Positions 24,454-31,898 of a DNA stretch of 32,301 nt are shown here, piece after piece (position 1 is the stretch's first letter; each line of letters begins with the position of its first letter). Location of the stretch: assembly GCA_024401645.1 (NCBI GenBank), contig JAKSKR010000035.1, positions 1-32,301 of the forward strand. Direction: 5' to 3'. A program made the position numbers and the translations under genes. The notes beneath the pieces were generated by a model that searched no databases, was not told where the DNA came from, and saw nothing but the letters and a program-made list of their open reading frames with translations. This stretch comes from Paludibacteraceae bacterium. Lineage in GTDB: Bacteria; Bacteroidota; Bacteroidia; Bacteroidales; Paludibacteraceae.

Positions 24454-26583
24454 TTAGAGCATCCATAGATTGTGCTTGCCAAAATCAGGAAGGTCTTCGT
24501 CAGCAAAGTGTGGAACATACTGTGCAACCAACTCAGGATAGGCTATTGTAATAGGAACATTCTGCATTTTGACTGATTTCCAGTATAGGCGGCAGAACTG
24601 ATATACCTGCGTAATAATGTCAATTGTGTCTTCTTTTGTAAGTATACCTCCTGAATTAGTATTGGCGCTCGTTATGGTAAGTTTAATTGGGAATAGTATA
24701 TCGCCTTTGCCATAATCGCTATATCTTTCGTTGTTGTAAAGCAGGAACTGGGTGTTTCTCAGATGTACATAGGTTCCACTTTTGGGCATATAGTCGGTCT
24801 TGCTTGCGTCGAACGCAATCAAGTCATCGTTTACTGCTGTTACCATGTTCACAACATAGACAGGACATTGCAAACCATTTTGTTTGAGCATCATTTCTAT
24901 TTGCTCACCTTCGTCCTTGCGTAATTTCTTGTAGTAATGAATAATCAAACGATCAGGTTTACCATATTGCTTGCAGAATTGCCAAAGGGCTTTTTTCAGA
25001 CTCGTACCGAGTGCTTCCGTGTCTTCTGCTTGACAGCAATCAAACTCGCGGAACTGACCTTCTTTGTCAAAACAGAAAGCGGTTCCGAGGTATGGTTTTC
25101 TGCCAACTTGTTTTGAGGCGCCAATTCCGACAATCATATCATTACGTTGCGAAAGGCTTTCCAATCCCCACGGCATACCATACTGCTTGCCAGTAATGGC
25201 AGCAGCTATATTTGGAATGAAGAAATTGAAGTTGTCCTTCGCTATATTTGGTGCATAAATTACCTGCGAGTTTATCTTTGACTTCATCAGCAATTCCTTC
25301 ATTCTATAATATAGTTCGTGAAGTTGTGACGATTGGGTGTCTTTGTGTATCTCGCTAATGATAATAGCAATATAATTGGTGCCTGGGACAAAACGTTTAT
25401 CATCCATTAAGTGTTGCTGCAACTCTTGTAGTGCAGTATCGTAAGACTTATAGGATAGACTTAGATTTGATACCCAAGACAAAGGTTGATTCAGGTACTC
25501 CCCCAAGCGCTTGAAAATTTTGCCTGTACCAAATTCCTTATCACCCTCGCGCAATACTGATGAGTCTTTACCATTCTGGAAGATGTTCCACAAACGGTTT
25601 CTTGCTGTATTGCTTTGCTCAGAATTCAAACTGATAAAGAAATACTTGAAAGGCTGTGGTTGGGTGAATGGTCCATGCTGAGGAAACTCATTTCTGGGTA
25701 AAGCTCCTACAAATCCATCGCCATATATCAAATTTCTCGCCTTGTCATCTACCATAAAAATATCTTCTGGCTTTACAGATATTAGAGCACCATTGTTCAG
25801 AATATTGATGTCCAATGCATCCTGAAACTGCTGAGTAACAAGATAATTGCTAATGAAGTCTGATATTTTCTTCATTTTTGTAGCATACTTATTCCTATCG
25901 TATGAACGTGGTTCCTGCAAATTCAGAACTCTTTTAGTGTATCGGTTGATGATAGGGCAACCTCCTCCATATTTTTGAAAATGATGTTGCTTAAGTTGTT
26001 TTCTGCGTAGGACTTCTGTACCAGCTATGACATCAAAGCCGTGGTCATCAAGGTCAACATCATACAATGTCTTCTTTGAACAGCGACTCTCTCCACTATG
26101 GCTGACATCTATTTGCCAACTGTCAGTTATATCTTGATAGTAGGGTCTGAGTGTGAATCTATTGTAAAGTATGGAGATCCCCTCATCTTTAGGAACCCAT
26201 ATTTCAATTCGGCCTATAAAATCACGGCATACAGGAAACCCCAGTCCTCTAAAATAGCGCACAATCTTCTGAGTCATCTCATATCTGCCGATACGACATA
26301 ACTTGTTCAAATCTGCGTTGACCGAGAATTGCTCGCCTCTTAGTATTCCTTCAAGTTCTACCTCCCAATTGGCAAGGAAGACCTCCGACAATCCTGTCAA
26401 ACATGGATTATCTTCCCAAAGGTTTTCGCATGATGCTTTTGGCACACGAATAGTAGCATACTTCCATGTGCTTTCCAATGCCTTAGTGAGACCTCCACAT
26501 CCAGCGAAGAGGTCAATTACTTTGTACTTGCTGCGTCTTTCGACCGCGATACTGTTAAATACCATTCTGTTGATTTCTGTCAT
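24454..26583 (-). CDS. long prokaryotic Argonaute, predicted catalytically inactive
   Basis: A 709-aa Argonaute recognised by its MID-PIWI half: a MID-like segment (YIAIIISEIHK, then YYRMKELLMKSKINSQVIYA, about 404-444) and the family sequence IAAAITGKQYGMPWGLES (459-476). The PIWI start is MIVGIGASK, where the canonical IGIDxS has Gly488 in place of the first catalytic Asp. The RLIIHYYKK segment (545-553) has Tyr551 where HRDG carries the third Asp. Two of the tetrad positions are thus lost, as in inactive long-B Argonautes, which act as guided binders with separate effectors. The first 40 residues (DLFAGCGGLTKAL, 24-36) look like cytosine-5 methyltransferase motif I, not Argonaute. No other Met occurs until residue 103. 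It is operonic with the 392-aa gene. Confidence 0.8.
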   Translation of the reverse strand: MTEINRMVFNSIAVERRSKYKVIDLFAGCGGLTKALESTWKYATIRVPKASCENLWEDNPCLTGLSEVFLANWEVELEGILRGEQFSVNADLNKLCRIGRYEMTQKIVRYFRGLGFPVCRDFIGRIEIWVPKDEGISILYNRFTLRPYYQDITDSWQIDVSHSGESRCSKKTLYDVDLDDHGFDVIAGTEVLRRKQLKQHHFQKYGGGCPIINRYTKRVLNLQEPRSYDRNKYATKMKKISDFISNYLVTQQFQDALDINILNNGALISVKPEDIFMVDDKARNLIYGDGFVGALPRNEFPQHGPFTQPQPFKYFFISLNSEQSNTARNRLWNIFQNGKDSSVLREGDKEFGTGKIFKRLGEYLNQPLSWVSNLSLSYKSYDTALQELQQHLMDDKRFVPGTNYIAIIISEIHKDTQSSQLHELYYRMKELLMKSKINSQVIYAPNIAKDNFNFFIPNIAAAITGKQYGMPWGLESLSQRNDMIVGIGASKQVGRKPYLGTAFCFDKEGQFREFDCCQAEDTEALGTSLKKALWQFCKQYGKPDRLIIHYYKKLRKDEGEQIEMMLKQNGLQCPVYVVNMVTAVNDDLIAFDASKTDYMPKSGTYVHLRNTQFLLYNNERYSDYGKGDILFPIKLTITSANTNSGGILTKEDTIDIITQVYQFCRLYWKSVKMQNVPITIAYPELVAQYVPHFADEDLPDFGKHNLWML

Positions 26584-26624
26584 GTGAAAATCGGGTATTC
26601 TTTTTGGTTTGTTACTTCCTATTC

Positions 26625-26675
26625 GTCGGGAACCGACTAAAGGGATTTTGATTAGCCATACTTGTATAGTATGGC
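26625..26675. promoter_or_regulatory. two inverted repeats in the divergent Argonaute/XRE intergenic region
   Basis: GTCGGgaaCCGAC (26625-26637) and GCCATACttgtataGTATGGC (26655-26675), both perfect. They lie 40-90 bp upstream of the Argonaute start and are candidate operators, for instance for the XRE protein encoded on the other side. Confidence 0.5.
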
Positions 26676-26789
26676 AATTTAGACTGCAAAAATACTAATA
26701 AAAGATGATAAAGTTGCACAAAACGCAATAAAAAGGACGTTTTCTATTAAAAAAACAATGTTTATGAACGATTTTTAAGGATTAATTTG

Positions 26790-26797
26790 TAATTTTG
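26790..26797 (+). promoter_or_regulatory. -7 box for the XRE-HNH-methyltransferase operon
   Basis: TAATTTTG matches TAnnTTTG, 29 nt before the XRE start codon. Confidence 0.55.
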
Positions 26798-26826
26798 CAC
26801 CACTATATTATATATAATGAACGTAT

Positions 26827-27063
26827 ATGGAACGCAAGATTAACCGAATAAAGACCATGCTTGTTGACAAGGGAAAGACCAACAAGTGGCTCGCAATGCA
26901 ACTTGGCAAAGACCCAGCAACAGTCAGCAAATGGTGTACGAATGCGGCTCAGCCAACCCTCGAAACAATGATGCAGATCGCCCAACTTCTGGAAGTTGAG
27001 ATGAATGACCTTGTTCGTTTTGATGATCTGCCTAAGCCCATTGTAGATAATAGCGAGGATTAA
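26827..27063 (+). CDS. XRE-family HTH regulator
   Basis: A 78-aa Cro/CI-type helix-turn-helix protein consisting of little more than the DNA-binding domain (NKWLAMQLGKDPATVSKW, about residues 18-35) and a short acidic tail. It resembles the controller-type regulators that precede nuclease and restriction genes. A close paralogue, frameshifted, precedes the PtuAB-like pair at 16045. Here it sits 23 bp before the HNH gene and diverges from the Argonaute operon, so it can control both directions through the intergenic inverted repeats. Confidence 0.88.
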   Translation: MERKINRIKTMLVDKGKTNKWLAMQLGKDPATVSKWCTNAAQPTLETMMQIAQLLEVEMNDLVRFDDLPKPIVDNSED

Positions 27064-27085
27064 AACATGTAATGATATTACAAAT

Positions 27086-28168
27086 ATGCAATTACCAGAA
27101 TATCATAATCTGTCAACCGATAAGTTAGGGTGCATTTTCAAAGACACGAGTGCAACCTATAAGTTCTATTGGTTTATCTCTATCCTTGACCTTTTCGTTA
27201 TGAAAGGCAAGGTCAAGATGGTTATATGGGAAATCATAGCAGAGATGATTGGTAATGCATGGTATCCTATCCACTATTTCCATCTTTCCTTTGGTAAGCA
27301 GGACTCCCTTGACAAACAGATTCGAGAGATTCGCGATTATACCAATATAGCCATTGATAGAAACAAGAACGAACTTGTGGATGAGATTTTACAGCACCCG
27401 AATCAAAAGGCGATACGGAAGATGTTGAGAGTTTTTACCTACAATGTCCCTTTCCGTTTCTTGCGTCCATGGATAGATACAAGTGATGATGCGTTGATGG
27501 CAAAACGTTCTGAGTCATTTGAAAATGATTGCCTGTATTCACTTCAAAGAGAAAACAGCGAATGGATGGTAACGATAAATCCAGTATGGTATGATTATTT
27601 ACGGAAAAACTACGGAATACTCAGGGATTTTGCATACTGGAATCTCGTAAACTTCATCCAAGCAAGAAACCCTAATGTACCAAACATCCCGAGCAAGTTG
27701 ATAAAGCCCATTGAGCGCAACTCTCTTACGAAACAACATAGGTTTTGGGATACTGTAATTAAGGAACAGGGTGGCATTAATTGTATCTATACAAACAAGC
27801 CTCTCATGCCAGGAGATTATGCTCTTGACCACTTCATTCCTTGGAGTTTTGTTACTCACGATCAGATTTGGAATCTTATGCCAGCTGACTCAAGTATCAA
27901 CTCCTCTAAGAGCAACAAATTGCCTGACCTTGATGTGTATCTGATGAAACTAGCAGAAGAACACCAGAAAGCAGTTTCAATAATTTATCATCGTAACCCA
28001 AGCGACAAATTACTGGAGGATTATTGCAGCATCATTGAACGTCCTGCCGATCTAATAGAAATGGATAAGGAACATTTGATGACTGTCTTTGGCAAAACGT
28101 TCTATCCTCTCTATCAGATAGCAAGCAATATGAGTTTTGAAACTTGGAAATACAATTCACAACTATGA
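27086..28168 (+). CDS. HNH endonuclease domain protein
   Basis: A 360-aa protein with an HNH nuclease domain in its C-terminal half: CIYTNKPL (233-240), YALDHFIPWSFVTHD (245-259) with Asp248-His249, IWNLMPAD with Asn263, and SINSSKSNKLP with Asn271 and Asn277. It resembles the Cas9/HNH_4-type fold in this part. The N-terminal 200 residues are helical and aromatic-rich, without a recognised domain, and could sense a partner or substrate. The stop overlaps the methyltransferase-HIT start by ATGA, so the two are coupled. It is a candidate effector nuclease for this cluster; target unknown. Confidence 0.8.
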   Translation: MQLPEYHNLSTDKLGCIFKDTSATYKFYWFISILDLFVMKGKVKMVIWEIIAEMIGNAWYPIHYFHLSFGKQDSLDKQIREIRDYTNIAIDRNKNELVDEILQHPNQKAIRKMLRVFTYNVPFRFLRPWIDTSDDALMAKRSESFENDCLYSLQRENSEWMVTINPVWYDYLRKNYGILRDFAYWNLVNFIQARNPNVPNIPSKLIKPIERNSLTKQHRFWDTVIKEQGGINCIYTNKPLMPGDYALDHFIPWSFVTHDQIWNLMPADSSINSSKSNKLPDLDVYLMKLAEEHQKAVSIIYHRNPSDKLLEDYCSIIERPADLIEMDKEHLMTVFGKTFYPLYQIASNMSFETWKYNSQL

Positions 28169-29028
28169 GCCAACCCATCATAAACCATCCTTATCTAACA
28201 GCCATAAAGCGAACAGCAATCTCTGTTCCAACAAGGTATCTGCTCCAACATGATCTGCTGAAGGGGAAGATACTTGATTTTGGTTGTGGGTATGGATTCG
28301 ATACTGACGAACTCCAGAAGCAAGGTTTCGACATTATAGGTTACGACTATTATTATCGACCAGATTATCCAGAAGGGAAGTTCGACACTATCATTTGCAA
28401 CTATGTGCTGAATGTACTTGAACCGTATGCTCAAGCAGAAGTTTTGATGAATGTAACCAACCTCCTTTCGCCTAAAGGTACTGCTTATTTTGCCGTTCGA
28501 CGTGACTTGACAGAGGAAGGATTCCGCTTGCATGCAATTCATAAAGAGTACACTTATCAATGTAATGTAAAGTTGCCCTTCCCAAGCATAGGCAAGACGA
28601 GTAGCTATGAATTGTATCAGTATAATCACTTTAACAAACTTCCACGCGAAGAAGGAGTGAAGTGTCCTTTCTGTAAACTTTCACGTAGGGTTGAAATAAT
28701 TTGCGAAACAGCAACATGTGTTGCTTTCTATGATGGTTATCCTGTATCACCAGGTCATGCGCTCATCATACCAAAGAGACATGTTTCTTCTTACTTTGAC
28801 CTTACTAATCATGAGCGTGAAGCTATGAACGTCATGCTTCAATACGTGAAGAAGAAAGTCGAAGAGCGTTTCCATCCCGACGGTTTCAATGTAGGAATCA
28901 ACGTTGGTGAAGCCGCTGGCCAATCCGTGTTTCATTGCCACATGCACCTCATTACTCGATACAAGGGTGATGTTGAAAATCCTAAAGGTGGCGTGAGAGG
29001 AGTGATACCTAGCAAACAAAAGTATTGA
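28165..29028 (+). CDS. bifunctional class I methyltransferase-HIT domain protein
   Basis: A 287-aa fusion. Residues 30-150 form a class I SAM-dependent methyltransferase (ILDFGCGYGF motif I, 36-45; IIGYD acidic loop; CNYVLNVL, 78-85). It resembles the putative methyltransferases associated with DNA phosphorothioation genes. Residues 165-270 form a HIT domain with a CPFC zinc knuckle (167-170), SPGHALIIPKRH, and the catalytic triad H257-C-H259-M-H261. HIT enzymes hydrolyse or transfer nucleotides from phosphates. The fusion suggests removal or transfer of a nucleotide plus methylation on one substrate. The start at 28165 (MSQP) overlaps the HNH stop. An ATG at 28144 is less likely. Confidence 0.85.
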   Translation: MSQPIINHPYLTAIKRTAISVPTRYLLQHDLLKGKILDFGCGYGFDTDELQKQGFDIIGYDYYYRPDYPEGKFDTIICNYVLNVLEPYAQAEVLMNVTNLLSPKGTAYFAVRRDLTEEGFRLHAIHKEYTYQCNVKLPFPSIGKTSSYELYQYNHFNKLPREEGVKCPFCKLSRRVEIICETATCVAFYDGYPVSPGHALIIPKRHVSSYFDLTNHEREAMNVMLQYVKKKVEERFHPDGFNVGINVGEAAGQSVFHCHMHLITRYKGDVENPKGGVRGVIPSKQKY

Positions 29029-29033
29029 ATCTT

Positions 29034-30728
29034 ATGGCAAAAAGATATACTATACCAGAACTTGCACAAATGCGTGAGTCGGAAGATCACGTAGAGTTCA
29101 AAAAAGGCGAGGGAGGTAACGTCTCGTATAACGGAAAGGGCAAAGATAAGCCCAATGAAAGAAGACGTTGCATTCTTGGTTATGTGGCTGCACTTTGTAA
29201 TGAAGGCGGTGGTCGCATCGTCATTGGTATGCATGACAGATGCCCTCATGCCGTGACAGGAACTAGTCAATGTGAAAGTGGACTCGGCCAGCTTGAAAGC
29301 GACATCTATAGGGACATGGGCATACGACCAGATGTGTATGAGCTTTTTGAGGATGGTACAGGGAAGCGTGTGCTAGTAATAGAAGTTCCTGGGCATCCGA
29401 TAGGAAAGGTTTTCAAATTCGAGGACGTGCCACTAATGCGTGTCGGTGAGGAGCTGAAGCCTATGTCTGATGCAATGTTTCTGAAAATAATGCAAGAAAG
29501 CGAGCCTGACTTCTCGGAAAAAATCTGTGAGGGACTTACAGTCGAAGACCTAGACCCTGCTGCTATTGAAAGGATGAAGCAAGAGTATGCAAGCAAATGG
29601 AATAAGCCTGAGTTTGCGAAATTGCCAACAAGTCAGGCGCTGTCGGATTTCAAGTTGATTGATCAGGACGGTCGCTTGAATTATGCCGCATTGATACTCA
29701 TAGGAAAGGAGGCTGCGATTCATAAATATCTGCCTTGCAATAATGTTGTGGTGGAATACCGTCTGTTCCATAGCATGATAGAATATACTGCCAGGAAGGA
29801 ATTTACTGGTCCACTATTCCTTCTTGTTGATGAAGTATGGAATTACATCAATCAACCGGCAAGTAATCCACTGCTCCACTATCGTGATAAGATGAATATC
29901 TATGACCTGCCAGCTTTTAACGAAGTGGTGATACGTGAAGCAATTTTGAATGCTATTTGTCATAGAGTAATGTACATTCAGAGCGACGTGGTGATAAAAC
30001 AATATCCTGACATGCTGACAATCACCAATGCTGGAGGATTCCCATTTGGTGTGGATGTGGACAACATCTTGAAGGTGAATAGTATGCCACGAAGTAAGCG
30101 TATTAGTGAGGTTCTTCAGAAAACAGGACTTGTTGAGAAGAGCGGACAGGGTGTTGACAAGATGTTCTACCATTGTTTGATGGAGGGCAAATCTTTGCCC
30201 GATTACTCTGGGACAGACAACTTCCAGGTATGTTTGAAATTATCTGGTACTATTGAGAATACAGCCTTCTTGTTGTTTGTGAAGCACATTCAAGACGAAC
30301 GTCATGAAGCTGATAAGCTGAACGTGTTTGATCTCTTGGCGCTCTATAAGGCTTCAAAGAATGAGAACCTACGCGAGGTCGATAGAGAGACATTGAATAA
30401 ACTGCTTCAAGAAGGCTTACTCATAGACACAGAAGAAGGGTACAAACTCCCGAAAGAATATGATGAATTGTCGGTTACCTGTCGGGAAGATGTCGGAAAC
30501 TCTGTCGAGAATTCAAATAACGTCCAATTGACTGAACGTCAGCAGGCTATATATAATATAATAAAAGATAATGGAGATGTAACGGCTAAATCTTTGTCGG
30601 AAACTCTGTCGGGAACTTTGTCGGTTACTCCAAGAACGATAGAACGAGACATTCGCTTTCTCAGAGACAATGGTTTCATCCGTAAAGAAGGAAAAAAGAA
30701 CAAAGGAATTTGGGTGGTTCTTAAATAA
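29034..30728 (+). CDS. AlbA_2 (Schlafen-like)/GHKL ATPase-type transcriptional regulator
   Basis: A 564-aa protein. The N-terminal AlbA_2/Schlafen AAA_4 domain has HVEFKKGEG (19-27) and ALCNEGGGRIVIGM (53-66). A central HATPase_c_4 (RecG_C-like) region shows REAILNAICHR, ITNAGGFPFG and EKSGQGVDKM, the N-, G1- and G2-box equivalents. A winged-helix domain ends the protein (ERQQAIYNIIKDNG ... TIERDIRFLRDNGFI). These proteins are probable DNA-binding regulators or ATPases near defence and Fic genes. Two clusters of a TGTCGGnAAC repeat are embedded near codons 478-533. The start at 29034 follows the previous stop by 5 bp. Confidence 0.85.
   Translation: MAKRYTIPELAQMRESEDHVEFKKGEGGNVSYNGKGKDKPNERRRCILGYVAALCNEGGGRIVIGMHDRCPHAVTGTSQCESGLGQLESDIYRDMGIRPDVYELFEDGTGKRVLVIEVPGHPIGKVFKFEDVPLMRVGEELKPMSDAMFLKIMQESEPDFSEKICEGLTVEDLDPAAIERMKQEYASKWNKPEFAKLPTSQALSDFKLIDQDGRLNYAALILIGKEAAIHKYLPCNNVVVEYRLFHSMIEYTARKEFTGPLFLLVDEVWNYINQPASNPLLHYRDKMNIYDLPAFNEVVIREAILNAICHRVMYIQSDVVIKQYPDMLTITNAGGFPFGVDVDNILKVNSMPRSKRISEVLQKTGLVEKSGQGVDKMFYHCLMEGKSLPDYSGTDNFQVCLKLSGTIENTAFLLFVKHIQDERHEADKLNVFDLLALYKASKNENLREVDRETLNKLLQEGLLIDTEEGYKLPKEYDELSVTCREDVGNSVENSNNVQLTERQQAIYNIIKDNGDVTAKSLSETLSGTLSVTPRTIERDIRFLRDNGFIRKEGKKNKGIWVVLK
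30468..30629 (+). repeat. seven copies of a TGTCGG(N)AAC-type unit inside a gene, in two clusters
   Basis: Cluster A, 30469-30514: TGTCGGTTACC, TGTCGGGAAGA, TGTCGGAAACTC, TGTCGAGAATTC (steps 11, 11, 12). Cluster B, 30594-30629: TTGTCGGAAACT, CTGTCGGGAACT, TTGTCGGTTACT (steps 12, 12). In cluster A the 11-nt steps put the same DNA unit into different reading frames. Confidence 0.8.
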
Positions 30729-30737
30729 GAATAGTAT

Positions 30738-31874
30738 ATGAACGAAGAACAGAAATATATTGACTTTGAATCTTACGAACGTGTGGCAGAACCACATAAG
30801 CGTGAGAGGGTCTCGGCTTGGCGTACCGCTATTGGTCTTCAAGATGTGGATGGACTTCGTGTGTCCGAATATCTGAAGGAAACAGCGGTAAAGCACATTG
30901 AGGGTGACATCACTATCGATGAAGTTAGAGAACAACTTCGCTCATACTATATAAACAAGACAACGCACGATGTTGATGATGCAGAAAAGGAAGAGGCAGA
31001 CCGTGTTGCTGCCAATATTACGAAATTGCTGAATGAGCAGTCTTTCTCGCTTACTCCTTTGGAATTCTTGAATATCCATAGGCATCTGTTTGAGGGCATC
31101 TTTAAGCATGCTGGCGAAATCCGACCTTTTGACATCAGTAAAAAGGAATGGGTATTGCAAGGAGATACGGTTGTGTATGGACGTGCTGCAGACATTCATG
31201 CAGCATTGAAATATGACATACAGACGGAGCGTGATTTCAGTTACAAAGGCTTGACATCAGATGAGATTATCTCGCATGTTGTGGACTTTGTGACTTTGCT
31301 TTGGCAGAACCATCCGTTCCGCGAAGGTAATACTCGAACAACAGCGGTATTCATTATAAAATATCTACGTTCTTGTGGCTTTAAGGTAAACAATGAGTTG
31401 TTTGCAGACAACTCCTGGTACTTCCGTAACGCCCTGGTACGCGCCAATTACCGAAATCCTCAGAAAGGCATTCAACCTGACAAGTCTTTCCTCGTGAAGT
31501 TCTTCCGAAATCTGTTGCTCGGTGAGAATAACAAACTGAAGAATCGTTATATGCTGATTGGATATAAAGACAATGAGGACGATACCCATACAACCACCCA
31601 TACAACTACCCATACAAGTTCAATTGATATACAGCCCTCATCAGATAACGTAAGGCGTTTGGTATTGGCTATCGGCAAAGAAGAAATGAACGTGAAGAGT
31701 ATGATGGAAGCCGTAGGTTTGAAGAACCGTCCTAACTTCCTAGATTATTCTCTCACGCCAGCAATAAACGAAGGATTCGTGCGCATGAAGTACCCAGATA
31801 ATCCACATCATCCTCGCCAACGATATTTGCTGACAGTAAAGGGATTGATGTTGTTGGATGGAAATAATAGATAA
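30738..31874 (+). CDS. Fic family protein (AMPylator)
   Basis: A 378-aa Fic-domain enzyme expected to transfer AMP (or another nucleotide) to a target protein. The Fic core HPFREGNTR (192-200) is complete, with His192 as the general base, and the flap region is GEIRPFDISKKEW. An inhibitory-helix-like VKHIEGD occurs at 51-57, but the Ser/Thr of the (S/T)xxxE(G/N) motif is replaced by Val. After a THTTTHTTTHT linker (283-293), encoded by a 12-nt tandem repeat, comes a C-terminal winged-helix domain (about 305-375). It starts 9 bp after the AlbA_2 gene and is probably cotranscribed. A decayed relative lies at 14968-15374. Confidence 0.9.
   Translation: MNEEQKYIDFESYERVAEPHKRERVSAWRTAIGLQDVDGLRVSEYLKETAVKHIEGDITIDEVREQLRSYYINKTTHDVDDAEKEEADRVAANITKLLNEQSFSLTPLEFLNIHRHLFEGIFKHAGEIRPFDISKKEWVLQGDTVVYGRAADIHAALKYDIQTERDFSYKGLTSDEIISHVVDFVTLLWQNHPFREGNTRTTAVFIIKYLRSCGFKVNNELFADNSWYFRNALVRANYRNPQKGIQPDKSFLVKFFRNLLLGENNKLKNRYMLIGYKDNEDDTHTTTHTTTHTSSIDIQPSSDNVRRLVLAIGKEEMNVKSMMEAVGLKNRPNFLDYSLTPAINEGFVRMKYPDNPHHPRQRYLLTVKGLMLLDGNNR
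31584..31619 (+). repeat. 3 x 12-nt tandem repeat in the Fic gene
   Basis: ACCCATACAACC, ACCCATACAACT, ACCCATACAAGT. It encodes THTT-type units of the interdomain linker. Copy number could change by slippage without a frameshift, because the unit is 12 nt. Confidence 0.85.
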
Positions 31875-31898
31875 ACCCGAAAAACTGAAATTTGACAC

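Noticed and set aside
24454..26583. Functional DNA cytosine-5 methyltransferase, suggested by DLFAGCGGL near the N-terminus
   Set aside because: Only motif I is present; the PC catalytic motif and motifs VI-X are absent and the rest is Argonaute-like.
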